A stretch of 64,000 bases of DNA, from positions 1,720,405 through 1,784,404 of the forward strand of contig NZ_KI912105.1 in NCBI RefSeq assembly GCF_000517065.1. Direction: 5' to 3'. The stretch comes from Alkaliflexus imshenetskii DSM 15055. Its GTDB lineage: Bacteria > Bacteroidota > Bacteroidia > Bacteroidales > Marinilabiliaceae. Under the pieces are notes generated by a model. It saw only the letters and a program-made list of their open reading frames with translations. It was not told the origin of the DNA and searched no databases. Position numbers and translations under genes: made by a program. Below, piece after piece: positions 47,260 to 55,997 of the stretch; position 1 is the stretch's first letter; each line of letters opens with the position of its first letter.

Positions 47260-48313
47260 TGTTTGGCAGCATTACATCGGGATAAATATTCAGCTCATTT
47301 ATGCGTTCTAGCAGAGAACGGAAACGCAGATGGCGATTCTCGAGAAACTGATGCAGCATTTGTATGGTGAATGGACTCATGTTTTTGGTATGGAGCACAG
47401 CCAACGCGTTTTCCCTTGCATGGGCCACAAGATATCGCCACCTTATAGGATCCTTCTCCTCAGGCGTTAGCAGATAATAACGTGAACCCAACCGGGTCCA
47501 CATGTGGCCTGTCTGCTCCTTTTTGGTGAAACTTAATCGCTTGCCATCACCAAAATGACCTTTCTCGGTATAGAAAAAGTTACGTAAAAAATAAAAAAGA
47601 ATCCTGCCATACCAGGGAACTTTCACGCTCTCTTTGGGAAACTCCCAAAACTCGCCCTCCTGGCTATGTGTGAGTATCGACCTGTCGAAACGATAATGCA
47701 AAAAACCCGGCATTCTGGTATAATCAAACGGAAAATCGACCGAGCGGCTTTTCATCCCAAATGAAGCGGTTGAATCCACCTTTATCCCATTGGCACGCAA
47801 GGCATCGGCCAATCTCTCGAAAGGTTCCACACGGTATCCTCCGGCTCTGAACACACGCACCTGATATTCGGGATCTTCTTTTCTGCAAATCTCCTCCATC
47901 AACAGACGGCTTTGGGTGATGCAGCCAAGAATTGTTTCAATATTATTGGGATCGGCCTCATCCCAAAGTCGGTGTAACGAAAACCGGGTGTGGTTGAATC
48001 GCCACTTCTTATTTACCCATTGTGCATCAAGCCAGTGGGGGTGTATATGCATTTGCACATCGTGTCCCTGCCGAACAAGCCATCGAATCTGCTTCTCAAT
48101 CAGCTCACGATCAATCTTTAAATCCTTCACATCTTCTTCGAGCTGGCGCAATCGATAAAAATGGAGAATATCCCAGAAAACCGTCATCCTGCAGTTATAC
48201 TCACCCAATACTTCGGCCAAACGGCGTGTTGGTCGTATCATGCAATTCTCTACCGTTCCGGCATCGCTACCGAAAAAAAGTTCATAATCTACGGTGAGTA
48301 TAAGTTGTTTCAT
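47252..48313 (-). CDS. Polysaccharide-deacetylase-like protein
   Basis: 353 residues from the Met at 48313 (MKQLILTVDYELF); 11 further residues upstream are possible. The N-terminus has the NodB-like LTVDYELFFG strand, then TVFWDILHFY and HDVQMHIHPHW, which match the TFDxE / H-x-H metal motifs of this superfamily. FRAGGYRVEPFERL corresponds to the RxPxG motif. I infer removal of an acyl group from a glycan during envelope polysaccharide assembly. It is the first gene of the minus-strand glycan operon. Confidence 0.78.
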   Translation of the reverse strand: MKQLILTVDYELFFGSDAGTVENCMIRPTRRLAEVLGEYNCRMTVFWDILHFYRLRQLEEDVKDLKIDRELIEKQIRWLVRQGHDVQMHIHPHWLDAQWVNKKWRFNHTRFSLHRLWDEADPNNIETILGCITQSRLLMEEICRKEDPEYQVRVFRAGGYRVEPFERLADALRANGIKVDSTASFGMKSRSVDFPFDYTRMPGFLHYRFDRSILTHSQEGEFWEFPKESVKVPWYGRILFYFLRNFFYTEKGHFGDGKRLSFTKKEQTGHMWTRLGSRYYLLTPEEKDPIRWRYLVAHARENALAVLHTKNMSPFTIQMLHQFLENRHLRFRSLLERINELNIYPDVMLPNNE

Positions 48314-48516
48314 GAATAAAGAAAACGTTGAGATTGTAATCTGCAAATACCGGAACTATTTTAAGCCGAAAAATAAGACATTTTTTGCTCATCAGACCAA
48401 CCTGCCACCTAATGTTTTAAGCCATTAGCCAAAAATAAGCACCTGTTTATACTTTTTTTTGCTTTTTGATGAAGATGCCACTGTCAAACAGCAGCCAATT
48501 GAATATGAACTACGGA

Positions 48517-48558
48517 AAAAAAAACGCCATCTCCTGCACTACATTACAGGAGATGGCG
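48517..48558 (-). terminator. Intrinsic terminator of metK
   Basis: On the minus strand CGCCATCTCCTG pairs perfectly with CAGGAGATGGCG across a 10-nt loop and is followed by eight T residues. Confidence 0.92.
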
Positions 48559-48592
48559 ACAATTTTGTTGCTATTGATAGGGAAGAGACTGC

Positions 48593-49840
48593 TTACAATC
48601 CAAACTCTGATTTAATGGCGTCCATGTAATCGAGCTTTTCCCATGTAAAAAACTCAACTTCTTTATCCACTTCCACACCATTCTCAATAACTTTTACGAT
48701 GTCCTTATAGGGCTTCCGTCCCATGTGGCCATAGGCCGCAGTGGGTTCAAAAATTGGATTCTTCAGACCCAACCTGCGAACAATTATCCCCGGACGCAAA
48801 TCAAAAAGCTTTTCAACTCTGCGGGCAATCTCACCATCTGATATTTTCACCTTTGAAGTGCCATAGGTATTCACATATACGCCAACAGGTTCTGCTACAC
48901 CAATGGCATAGGCCAACTGCACGAGCACCTCATCGGCAAGCCCGGCGGCAACCATATTCTTCGCAATGTGACGTGCCGCGTATGCCGCTGAACGATCTAC
49001 CTTGGAGGCATCTTTACCTGAGAAAGCACCTCCGCCATGAGCTCCTTTACCGCCATAGGTGTCCACAATGATTTTTCGTCCGGTAAGGCCGGTGTCGCCA
49101 TGTGGTCCACCAATCACAAACTTTCCGGTGGGATTAACGTGAAGAATATAGTCGTCGAACAGACCAGCAATGTTGGAGTTCAATATTTTTTTAACTCTTG
49201 GGATTAAGATGTTACGTACATCCTGTTTTATGGTCTCAAGCATCACATTTTCCTCAGCAAAAGGATCGTGCTGAGTTGACACCACGATGGTATGTACGCG
49301 AATGGGGCGGTTATCGTCAGCGTACTCCAAAGTAACCTGAGATTTGGAATCGGGACGAAGGTAAGTCATCTCCCTGCCTTCGCGTCGGATGGCAGCCAGC
49401 TCCTGTAACAGGATATGAGAAAGATGGAGTGGCAGCGGCATGAACTCTTCGGTATCACGGCAAGCATAGCCAAACATCATACCCTGATCTCCAGCGCCCT
49501 GGCGCTCCTCACTCTCCCGTTCAACACCTCTGTGTATGTCTTCTGATTGCTCGTGTATGGCCGATATTACGCCACATGAACCTGAATCGAACATATATTC
49601 AGCTTTGGTATATCCAATGCGCTGAATAACGCGACGAGCCACCTTTTGTACCGGAACATATCCCGTAGTATTAATCTCTCCACTTGTAACCACGAGTCCG
49701 GTAGTTACCAAGGTTTCGCAAGCCACTTTGGAGTTCGGGTCCTGACGCAGCAATTCGTCCAATATCGCATCTGAAATCTGATCGGCTACCTTATCGGGAT
49801 GCCCTTCGGAAACCGATTCTGACGTAAATAAATATCCCAT
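48593..49840 (-). CDS. metK: S-adenosylmethionine synthetase
   Basis: 415 residues. Motifs are [20 protein letters not shown] at the N-terminus, [12 protein letters not shown] and [16 protein letters not shown]. It makes SAM from methionine and ATP. The leader contains a 7-bp hairpin (CTGTTTC / GAAACAG, 49862-49880) about 20 bases from the start codon. I do not recognise a SAM riboswitch there. A minus-strand -7 element TACCTTTG lies at 49968-49961 without a clear -33. Confidence 0.98.
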   Translation of the reverse strand: MGYLFTSESVSEGHPDKVADQISDAILDELLRQDPNSKVACETLVTTGLVVTSGEINTTGYVPVQKVARRVIQRIGYTKAEYMFDSGSCGVISAIHEQSEDIHRGVERESEERQGAGDQGMMFGYACRDTEEFMPLPLHLSHILLQELAAIRREGREMTYLRPDSKSQVTLEYADDNRPIRVHTIVVSTQHDPFAEENVMLETIKQDVRNILIPRVKKILNSNIAGLFDDYILHVNPTGKFVIGGPHGDTGLTGRKIIVDTYGGKGAHGGGAFSGKDASKVDRSAAYAARHIAKNMVAAGLADEVLVQLAYAIGVAEPVGVYVNTYGTSKVKISDGEIARRVEKLFDLRPGIIVRRLGLKNPIFEPTAAYGHMGRKPYKDIVKVIENGVEVDKEVEFFTWEKLDYMDAIKSEFGL

Positions 49841-50292
49841 AATAATAGATACAATTATTGCCTGTTTCCCATTGAAACAGACATCTGTTAAACACTAAAA
49901 TAGAAACACACCACAACTAATTGCGTGTTATAATCGACGAAAAATTATAAAGGGAATTGCCAAAGGTAAGTCAAAAACATGCGTTTTAGCACTTTTTTTG
50001 AGTGGTTGCAATCTGCCAAATCCCTCCACTTTTAATCTCAACAAAGAAACGAAATATATTTATAATAGTTCAACCGGCCTCCAGTTTTTTTTCAATTTCA
50101 CTTAATATTTATATCTTTGATGCTTAATGCGAATACATACACGAGAACTTTTCGCGGAAAGGGTTTCCATATTTAAACAAGATTGTTCTGTATATGCCTA
50201 TTCAAAAAGATTGTTTGCAGCCTGACTTTTAATCAGATAAGTTTAACCAACTATACAAACATATCTTTTTCACATTTTTTTTGAATCAGATA
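49841..50292. other. AT-rich intergenic region between metK and the tRNA unit
   Basis: No gene is supported in this stretch. It holds the metK leader hairpin (49862-49880), a possible metK -7 element (49961-49968) and, on the plus strand, a TATCTTTG at 50112-50119 with no matching TTTG upstream. The last could mark a short untranslated transcript, but nothing else supports it. Confidence 0.5.
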
Positions 50293-50323
50293 TTTGGAGC
50301 TAATATTTTTTGCTCTATCTTTG
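50293..50323 (+). promoter_or_regulatory. Promoter of the tRNA-Glu / rpsT / tRNA-Glu unit
   Basis: TTTG (50293-50296), 19 nt, TATCTTTG (50316-50323) matches the Bacteroidota consensus, and the same TATCTTTG box is used by the proximal rRNA promoter. Transcription should start near 50330, 26 bases before the first tRNA. Confidence 0.8.
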
Positions 50324-50355
50324 CATCCGCAATTCCAAAAATTGAATTGTGATAC

Positions 50356-50427
50356 GGTCCCTTCGTCTAGGGGTTAGGACGCAAGATTTTCATTCTTGAA
50401 ACAGGGGTTCGATTCCCCTAGGGACTG
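50356..50427 (+). tRNA. tRNA-Glu (anticodon TTC), copy 1
   Basis: 72 nt. Acceptor arms GGTCCCT / AGGGACT (one G-U at the first pair), D-arm GTC...GAC, anticodon loop with TTC, and T-arm AGGGG-TTCGATT-CCCCT. No CCA is encoded. It is identical to the copy at 50732-50803. Confidence 0.97.
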
Positions 50428-50464
50428 CAACTAAAAACATTAAGAACTTTTTATATTTATAGCG

Positions 50465-50716
50465 ATGGCAAATCATCAATCGGCAAAAAAGAGAATCAGA
50501 CAAACTGAAACCCGCAACCTACACAATAAATACTATGCTAAAACTGCCCGTAACGCAGTAAAGGCATTGCGTAGTACTACCGATAAGGAAGCAGCTGCTA
50601 CCCTTTATCCAAAAGTGGTTTCGATGATTGACAAACTGGCCAAGAAAAACATCATCCATAAAAACAAGGCTTCGAACTTGAAATCAAGCCTTCAGTTACA
50701 CATCAACAGCCTTTAA
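50465..50716 (+). CDS. rpsT: 30S ribosomal protein S20
   Basis: 83 residues, highly basic and helical, beginning [18 protein letters not shown] as S20 proteins do. It binds 16S rRNA early in 30S assembly. It lies between two identical tRNA-Glu genes, 37 bases after the first and 15 before the second, and appears to share their promoter and terminator. Confidence 0.97.
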   Translation: MANHQSAKKRIRQTETRNLHNKYYAKTARNAVKALRSTTDKEAAATLYPKVVSMIDKLAKKNIIHKNKASNLKSSLQLHINSL

Positions 50717-50731
50717 TTAAAGGTTGCTCAC

Positions 50732-50803
50732 GGTCCCTTCGTCTAGGGGTTAGGACGCAAGATTTTCATTCTTGAAACAGGGGTTCGATTCCCCTAGGGA
50801 CTG
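50732..50803 (+). tRNA. tRNA-Glu (anticodon TTC), copy 2
   Basis: 72 nt, base-for-base identical to the copy at 50356-50427, and followed two bases later by the intrinsic terminator. It has no promoter of its own that I can see, so it is probably processed from the rpsT transcript. Confidence 0.97.
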
Positions 50804-50805
50804 CT

Positions 50806-50837
50806 AAAGCCTCTCCGCAACGGAGGGGCTTTTTTTG
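50806..50837 (+). terminator. Intrinsic terminator of the tRNA/rpsT unit
   Basis: AGCCTCTCCG pairs with CGGAGGGGCT (one G-U) around a CAA loop and is followed by seven T residues. Confidence 0.93.
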
Positions 50838-51054
50838 TGTTGAAACAACAAGAAATATTTCTTTAGAATACATCTAATATTCAGCTCATTTCAACCAAAT
50901 CTCACTCTCCAATTCTCATATTCTGATATATGGGCTTAACCAAAACACCATCGCAAGCCAATAAAAAGAGTGATGAAAAACATCAATCGTGCGCCAAACT
51001 ATTTGTCAGGTCTTATGAAATCCATAATTTTAGGGTAAAACCTTAATCACAACT

Positions 51055-51753
51055 ATGGAACCATACAACCGCTTAAGCATTAAAGAATGGGCTCTTGAGG
51101 ATCGCCCCCGTGAAAAGCTTTTGGCAAAGGGTCTGACCTCCCTATCCGATGCCGAACTGATTGCAATCCTGATAGGATCAGGAAGCAGCAAAGAATCGGC
51201 CGTTGATTTATCAAAAAAAATACTGAAAGACCACCAGAATAACCTTAACATACTTGGTAAAAGTACAGTTGAAGAACTTGTAAAACGATATCACGGCGTT
51301 GGTGAAGCCAAAGCAGTAACCATTGTAGCAGCAATGGAGCTTGGACGCAGGCGTACGCTTCAGGAGTCGCTCCAAATGCCTGTTGTAAAGGGTAGTGAAG
51401 ATGTGTTCAGGCTCATGAAACCTATTCTAGGCGATCTGCCGCACGAAGAGTTTTGGATTTTGATGCTTAACCGGGCAAATAAAGTGCTGCTGCGTTACAA
51501 TGTAAGCAAAGGCGGACTTACAGGCACCGTAATTGATGTGCGCCTCATCATAAAGAAGGCATTGGAGTGTTATGCAGCATCGATAATACTTAGTCATAAC
51601 CATCCATCAGGAAATCTTCAACCCAGTGATGCCGACCGCCAAATAACAAAAAAAATTGCCGAAGCCGGAAAACTGATGGATATACCGGTGCTAGACCATG
51701 TAATAGTTGCCGAGAATGGCTATTTTAGTTTTGCCGATGAAGGTATGTTATAA
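51055..51753 (+). CDS. radC: RadC family JAB/MPN-domain protein
   Basis: 232 residues. An N-terminal helix-hairpin-helix part (LLAKGLTSLSDAELIAILIGSG, KRYHGVGEAKAVTI) precedes a JAB1/MPN domain with the metal motif SHNHPSGNLQPSDAD and the upstream glutamate in PHEEF. RadC proteins are conserved but their role in repair is not established. The region 50838-51054 before it holds no gene. Confidence 0.93.
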   Translation: MEPYNRLSIKEWALEDRPREKLLAKGLTSLSDAELIAILIGSGSSKESAVDLSKKILKDHQNNLNILGKSTVEELVKRYHGVGEAKAVTIVAAMELGRRRTLQESLQMPVVKGSEDVFRLMKPILGDLPHEEFWILMLNRANKVLLRYNVSKGGLTGTVIDVRLIIKKALECYAASIILSHNHPSGNLQPSDADRQITKKIAEAGKLMDIPVLDHVIVAENGYFSFADEGML

Positions 51754-51785
51754 TTTTCAAAGTTTCCAAGATGCCATCTAACACG

Positions 51786-52781
51786 ATGTTCACCATAAGT
51801 CCTAAAGCTTTTAATGTTAGAATACTGAACCGCAAGGAAATTAGCGATCAAAAATGGGATCTATGTGTAGGGAGTGCTTTCAATGAAACGCCATTGGCTT
51901 ATTCTTGGGTGCTCGACATAATTGCCCCCGGATGGCATGGAGTAATTGTAGATGACTATTTAGGCGTGATGCCATTGACGGCAGTAAAACGTGCAGGTGC
52001 ATCTGTTCTGCAAATGCCATCAGAAATTCAATATCTAGGATTGCTTTCTGCAAGTGCTGATGTTGTATCTCTCTTCCCATCAATACTCAAACAAGACTAT
52101 TTTACCAAATATAGTTTTATAGCACAAAGTTCGGTGCCAAATGACCAATCCATTGAATTGCCTGCCTTTGGGAAATGGCGCACAACGTGTGAATTGAACC
52201 TTTCATCGGACTATGAGCGACTATATAGCCAATACACGCCATCACATAAGAAAAATATACGGCGTTTTGAGCGTCATAACTTTTTTATTGAACAAAACCA
52301 GAAACCAGAAGCATATACTTCACTCAAGCAGGAATTTGCAAAAATTCGTCCCGAAGTGTATGTTCCCTCATCACATTATCAGCGATTTAATGATTTAATC
52401 AAAACCTCTATCCAGAATGGCAGCGGAACCATTTTGTCCATCGATAAAAATGACAAAACCATTGGGGCTGTCTATTTTCTTTGCGGCAAACGCCGCTGCA
52501 TCCTATTTCATTCCGCTGATGAAACCGGCCGCCAAAAGAAAACCACCTTTGGCCTTATCGATAAATACATTCAACTTCAAGCAGGAAAGAACCTGATACT
52601 TGATTTTGCCGGATCGGACATAATAAGCATCTGTGAGTTTAACACCGGCTTTGGTGCTCAAAAAAAACAATATATGAGCATCACCATCGACAATTTACCT
52701 TGGCCATTGCGCCTGGCGAAAAAAATAAGGCTAAAATATAGAATGAACCGACTAATTAGTATTGTCACAAACAAAACGTAA
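51786..52781 (+). CDS. FemAB/GNAT-fold acyltransferase-like protein
   Basis: 331 residues from the Met at 51786; an upstream Met at 51771 is possible. The middle-to-C-terminal part (YTPSHKKNIRRFERHNF, then TIGAVYFLCGKRRCILFHSA, LIDKYIQL and ILDFAGSD) resembles the FemAB/CelD-type GNAT domain used to add amino acids or acyl groups to envelope glycans. The specific function is unknown. It follows radC by 32 bases and may be co-transcribed with it. Confidence 0.65.
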   Translation: MFTISPKAFNVRILNRKEISDQKWDLCVGSAFNETPLAYSWVLDIIAPGWHGVIVDDYLGVMPLTAVKRAGASVLQMPSEIQYLGLLSASADVVSLFPSILKQDYFTKYSFIAQSSVPNDQSIELPAFGKWRTTCELNLSSDYERLYSQYTPSHKKNIRRFERHNFFIEQNQKPEAYTSLKQEFAKIRPEVYVPSSHYQRFNDLIKTSIQNGSGTILSIDKNDKTIGAVYFLCGKRRCILFHSADETGRQKKTTFGLIDKYIQLQAGKNLILDFAGSDIISICEFNTGFGAQKKQYMSITIDNLPWPLRLAKKIRLKYRMNRLISIVTNKT

Positions 52782-53014
52782 TCACTCAACCATTGAATTA
52801 TCCTTGTTTTTACCTAATAATACTCGAAAGCCACCCAAAACATTCACTCCAAATGGTGAAACAAAACAGATATGCTGACACTTAACTTCAGAGAAAACAA
52901 TATAACCCCCCAGCACCTGAATGAAATTCTTTTATCTTAATTATAAAGATTCTCAGACATAAATCAGATAAATATTGGTTGAGAAATTTTACTTTTGCGA
53001 TAAAATAAACCCCC

Positions 53015-53668
53015 ATGGATATCAAACTAATTAATAGACCTGCTAGTCTATTGAACAACTTTGTTGCAGAAATAAGAGATCAGAAAATTCAACAGGATCC
53101 GTTGCGTTTTCGCCGCAACCTTGAGCGTATTGGAGAAATATTTGCCTATGAAATAAGCAAAACTTTCAATTACGAAGAAAAAGAGATTCAAACACCGCTG
53201 GGTATCGCCAAAGAGTTTATCCTACAGGAACAAGTGGTGCTAGCGTCTATTTTAAGGGCAGGCATTCCGCTACACAACGGACTGCTAAACTACTTTGACC
53301 GCGCCGAAAATGCATTTATCTCTGCGTATCGCAAATATACCGATGATGGCCACTTCGATATCCACATCGAGTATATCTCAGCACCAGACCTCACCGGTAA
53401 AACGTTGATACTGGCGGATCCCATGCTGGCCACTGGCTCATCCCTGGAGTTGGCCACCAAAGCGCTCAAATCAAACGGAAAGCCAGCCCATGTGCACATG
53501 GTAAGCATCATTGCAAGCCAGGCAGGTGTTGATTACGTAACCAATATGCTGGCTGGCGAACCGGTAACCTTGTGGTTGGCTGGAATTGATGAGGAGTTAA
53601 ATGCCAAATCGTATATCATTCCCGGACTTGGGGATGCGGGTGATCTGGCTTATGGCGCTAAGCTTTAA
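53015..53668 (+). CDS. upp: Uracil phosphoribosyltransferase
   Basis: 217 residues. The PRPP-binding loop is LILADPMLATGSSLELATKA and the C-terminal uracil-binding segment is IIPGLGDAGDLAYG. It converts uracil and PRPP to UMP. A -7 element TACTTTTG at 52990-52997 lies 18 bases before the start, without a good -33. Its stop overlaps the 3' end of the convergent folK gene by four bases. Confidence 0.96.
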   Translation: MDIKLINRPASLLNNFVAEIRDQKIQQDPLRFRRNLERIGEIFAYEISKTFNYEEKEIQTPLGIAKEFILQEQVVLASILRAGIPLHNGLLNYFDRAENAFISAYRKYTDDGHFDIHIEYISAPDLTGKTLILADPMLATGSSLELATKALKSNGKPAHVHMVSIIASQAGVDYVTNMLAGEPVTLWLAGIDEELNAKSYIIPGLGDAGDLAYGAKL

Positions 53669-54177
53669 TCACAACGCCTTACGAGACCTTCGTCAGGACA
53701 TTGTGCCAACAACTCTTTCACAGTTTTACCAATGGTCGGATGCATCCTGTCCGGCCATTGTTCATTTAATGGCAGCAATGTAAATCGTCGCAGATGAAGG
53801 CGTGGATGAGGCAGCGTCAGATCCTCAGACACAAAGCTGGCATCATCAAAAAAAAGCAGATCCAAATCAATGCTTCTGGAAATGTATCCACCACTCTGCT
53901 GACGTACGCGCCCCAGCTCTGACTCTATACTTAACAACACTTTCAGGAGCCCCTTGGCATCCATTCGGGTGCTCACTTCAATCACTCGATTCAGAAACAA
54001 TCCCTCAGCCTCAAAACCCCAGGGCGTGCTTTCATAAACTCCTGATACCTTAACAATTGTTCCGGCAATCTCTTCTATGCGGGCAATGCCTTTTTCAAAA
54101 AAACTACGGGTTTCAGGAGTGTTTCCTCCCAAAAGGATAAGTGCTGAATGTGACTGTTTCTGTGACATATAAAACAT
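53665..54177 (-). CDS. folK: 2-amino-4-hydroxy-6-hydroxymethyldihydropteridine pyrophosphokinase
   Basis: 170 residues. HPPK motifs are ALILLGGNTPE at the N-terminus, VYESTPWGF and RSIDLDLLFFDD...LTLPHPRLHLRRFTLLPL. It transfers pyrophosphate from ATP to the pterin in folate synthesis. It ends inside the last codons of the convergent upp gene. Confidence 0.96.
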   Translation of the reverse strand: MFYMSQKQSHSALILLGGNTPETRSFFEKGIARIEEIAGTIVKVSGVYESTPWGFEAEGLFLNRVIEVSTRMDAKGLLKVLLSIESELGRVRQQSGGYISRSIDLDLLFFDDASFVSEDLTLPHPRLHLRRFTLLPLNEQWPDRMHPTIGKTVKELLAQCPDEGLVRRCD

Positions 54178-54258
54178 TAAAATAGCATCGAATTTGCATG
54201 CCTTAAAAAGGCAGTATTTTTAAAGCTGTAAAACTAAATAACCTTTCAGAACTATACA

Positions 54259-54298
54259 AAAACTCCCCTTTGCGCTGTTCAGTACAAAGAGGAGTTTA
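54259..54298 (-). terminator. Terminator after the Gfo/Idh/MocA gene
   Basis: On the minus strand TAAACTCCTCTTTG pairs with CAAAGGGGAGTTTT (one mismatch) and runs into a T-rich stretch, downstream of the gene at 54378-55703. Confidence 0.75.
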
Positions 54299-54377
54299 AT
54301 GTTAAGTATTGAAATTCATGTCTCCATCGTGCCAAATGCCGATGGCTGACTAAGCTTACCAATTTTGAATTAGTACT

Positions 54378-55703
54378 TTAAACCAACGACCACCCATCTC
54401 TATATTGGTAGTGCAGCATTTTTGTGGCAGCTCCATCTGAATCGCCAACAAAAGTTTCTGAAACAGGATCCCATTTCAGTGTGCGTTTCAATTCACATGC
54501 AATGTTGCCCAAGGTGCAAACCGTACAGGTACGGTGACCAATCTCCACCGGTACAATTGGGTCGCGACGCAACTTAACAGCATCAATAAAATCCTCAAGA
54601 TGGGCTACGCCTGTTTCATAAGCCAACTCGGCGGCACCTTCGGCTACTTTGGGGAGCAGACTTTCATCCGAAGCCTTAAAGTGGCCTCGCGAAACTTCGA
54701 GCCAGCCATCTGTTCCTATGAATTTAAGGCCTTTGGTCCAGGCTTCGTCGAATGGTTCAGAAGTCATCACGGTGCCATTGGCATATACAAACTGCATGAA
54801 CTCGGTGCCATCGCCAATGGGAGAAATCTCAACCGGTCCGGAGCCATCCATACCTAAAGCCCACTGCCCAACATCAAACATGTGCGCACCCCAGTCGGTT
54901 GTAAATCCACCTCCCATCTCCTTGTACCAGCGCCAGGCACCCCACAGCTGCTCGTCTTGCAATGGGTTTAACGATATTGGAGGATTTAACTGATGGTTAA
55001 AATGAATGCTGTCGGGCAGACAGGCAAGCCACATATCCCAATTTAAATCAGCAGGAACAGGCTCCTCTGGAAGGTTATATGGCGTTGGAGGCGCTCCTAC
55101 ATAAGCATGTATCTTCTCGATTTTACCCAGAGCACCGCTTTGCACGACCTTAACCGCATGCTGAAAATTGGGGTCTGACCGCTGCTGACTACCCACCGAT
55201 AGAATACGGTTATTCTGACGTACAGCTTTTACAAGTTCCTGCCCCTCCTTAATGGTAAAAGTCAATGGTTTTTCCAGATAGACATCTTTACCTGCTTTGC
55301 ATGCAGCAATAGCAATCAATGCGTGAGAATGATCCGGTGTTGCAATTACTACTGCATCAATATCGTTACGTTTCAGCAAATCAACATAGTTCTCATAGGT
55401 TTTAACCTCAACTTTTTTACCGGCCTGTTGATACCAGGCGTTAACCCTGTTCTCAAACCGCTGCCGCTTTGATCCGTAAACATCACAACCGGCAACTACT
55501 TTTACACCCTCAATACCAATAAAACCATCGAGAAGGTACATAGCCTGACGCCCAACTCCGATAAAGCCCAGTTTGAGATCCGTATCTGGCTCGCTCTTGC
55601 GGCATGACAATAAAGATGAGAACATCGCTATTCCGGCCACTCCGGCCGCTGTGGCTCCGATGAAATGCCTACGGGATATTCCCTTGGCAGATAATTTTTT
55701 CAT
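54378..55703 (-). CDS. Gfo/Idh/MocA family oxidoreductase, Tat-exported lipoprotein
   Basis: 441 residues. The N-terminus has a twin-arginine motif (SRRHFIG, Arg11-Arg12) and lipobox LLSC (Cys34). NAD motif GFIGVGRQAMYLL and the YLEKPLTFT motif follow, and the C-terminal part has the GGGFTTDWGAHMFDVGQWAL signature, close to that of the oxidoreductase at 30595-31944. It is monocistronic, far from the DUF1080 cluster. The substrate is unknown; a glycoside or inositol-like polyol is likely. Confidence 0.9.
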   Translation of the reverse strand: MKKLSAKGISRRHFIGATAAGVAGIAMFSSLLSCRKSEPDTDLKLGFIGVGRQAMYLLDGFIGIEGVKVVAGCDVYGSKRQRFENRVNAWYQQAGKKVEVKTYENYVDLLKRNDIDAVVIATPDHSHALIAIAACKAGKDVYLEKPLTFTIKEGQELVKAVRQNNRILSVGSQQRSDPNFQHAVKVVQSGALGKIEKIHAYVGAPPTPYNLPEEPVPADLNWDMWLACLPDSIHFNHQLNPPISLNPLQDEQLWGAWRWYKEMGGGFTTDWGAHMFDVGQWALGMDGSGPVEISPIGDGTEFMQFVYANGTVMTSEPFDEAWTKGLKFIGTDGWLEVSRGHFKASDESLLPKVAEGAAELAYETGVAHLEDFIDAVKLRRDPIVPVEIGHRTCTVCTLGNIACELKRTLKWDPVSETFVGDSDGAATKMLHYQYRDGWSLV

Positions 55704-55997
55704 AGATATAATTTGATTTAGTTTAAATTTTCATAACGGAACTAAAATTACCTTTTTGAACGTAAATTCGCAAAACAATAATACGTGATGAATGTCTCAA
55801 CTGACACTTGTTTTGTTATTAAATTGTATAAATAGTTGGTAAATCCAGCTATTCTATCAGCGGTTTATGGGTTCGTCAAGAATTTGTTATTTTTCAATAC
55901 ATCCAATACATTATTACCATTCCTTTTCGTAATTTAGCCAGTAGAATTTGAAAACGTAAAACTTTAATACTTAACCATCCCATAATTTCAAAAAAAT

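Noticed and set aside
49841-49980. SAM riboswitch upstream of metK
   Set aside because: Only one 7-bp hairpin was found near the start codon; I could not recognise the conserved core of SAM-I or SAM-II. A covariance-model search would be decisive.
50112-50180. Small RNA or short ORF starting after TATCTTTG at 50112-50119
   Set aside because: No -33 element at the right distance and the 18-codon ORF shows nothing recognisable.
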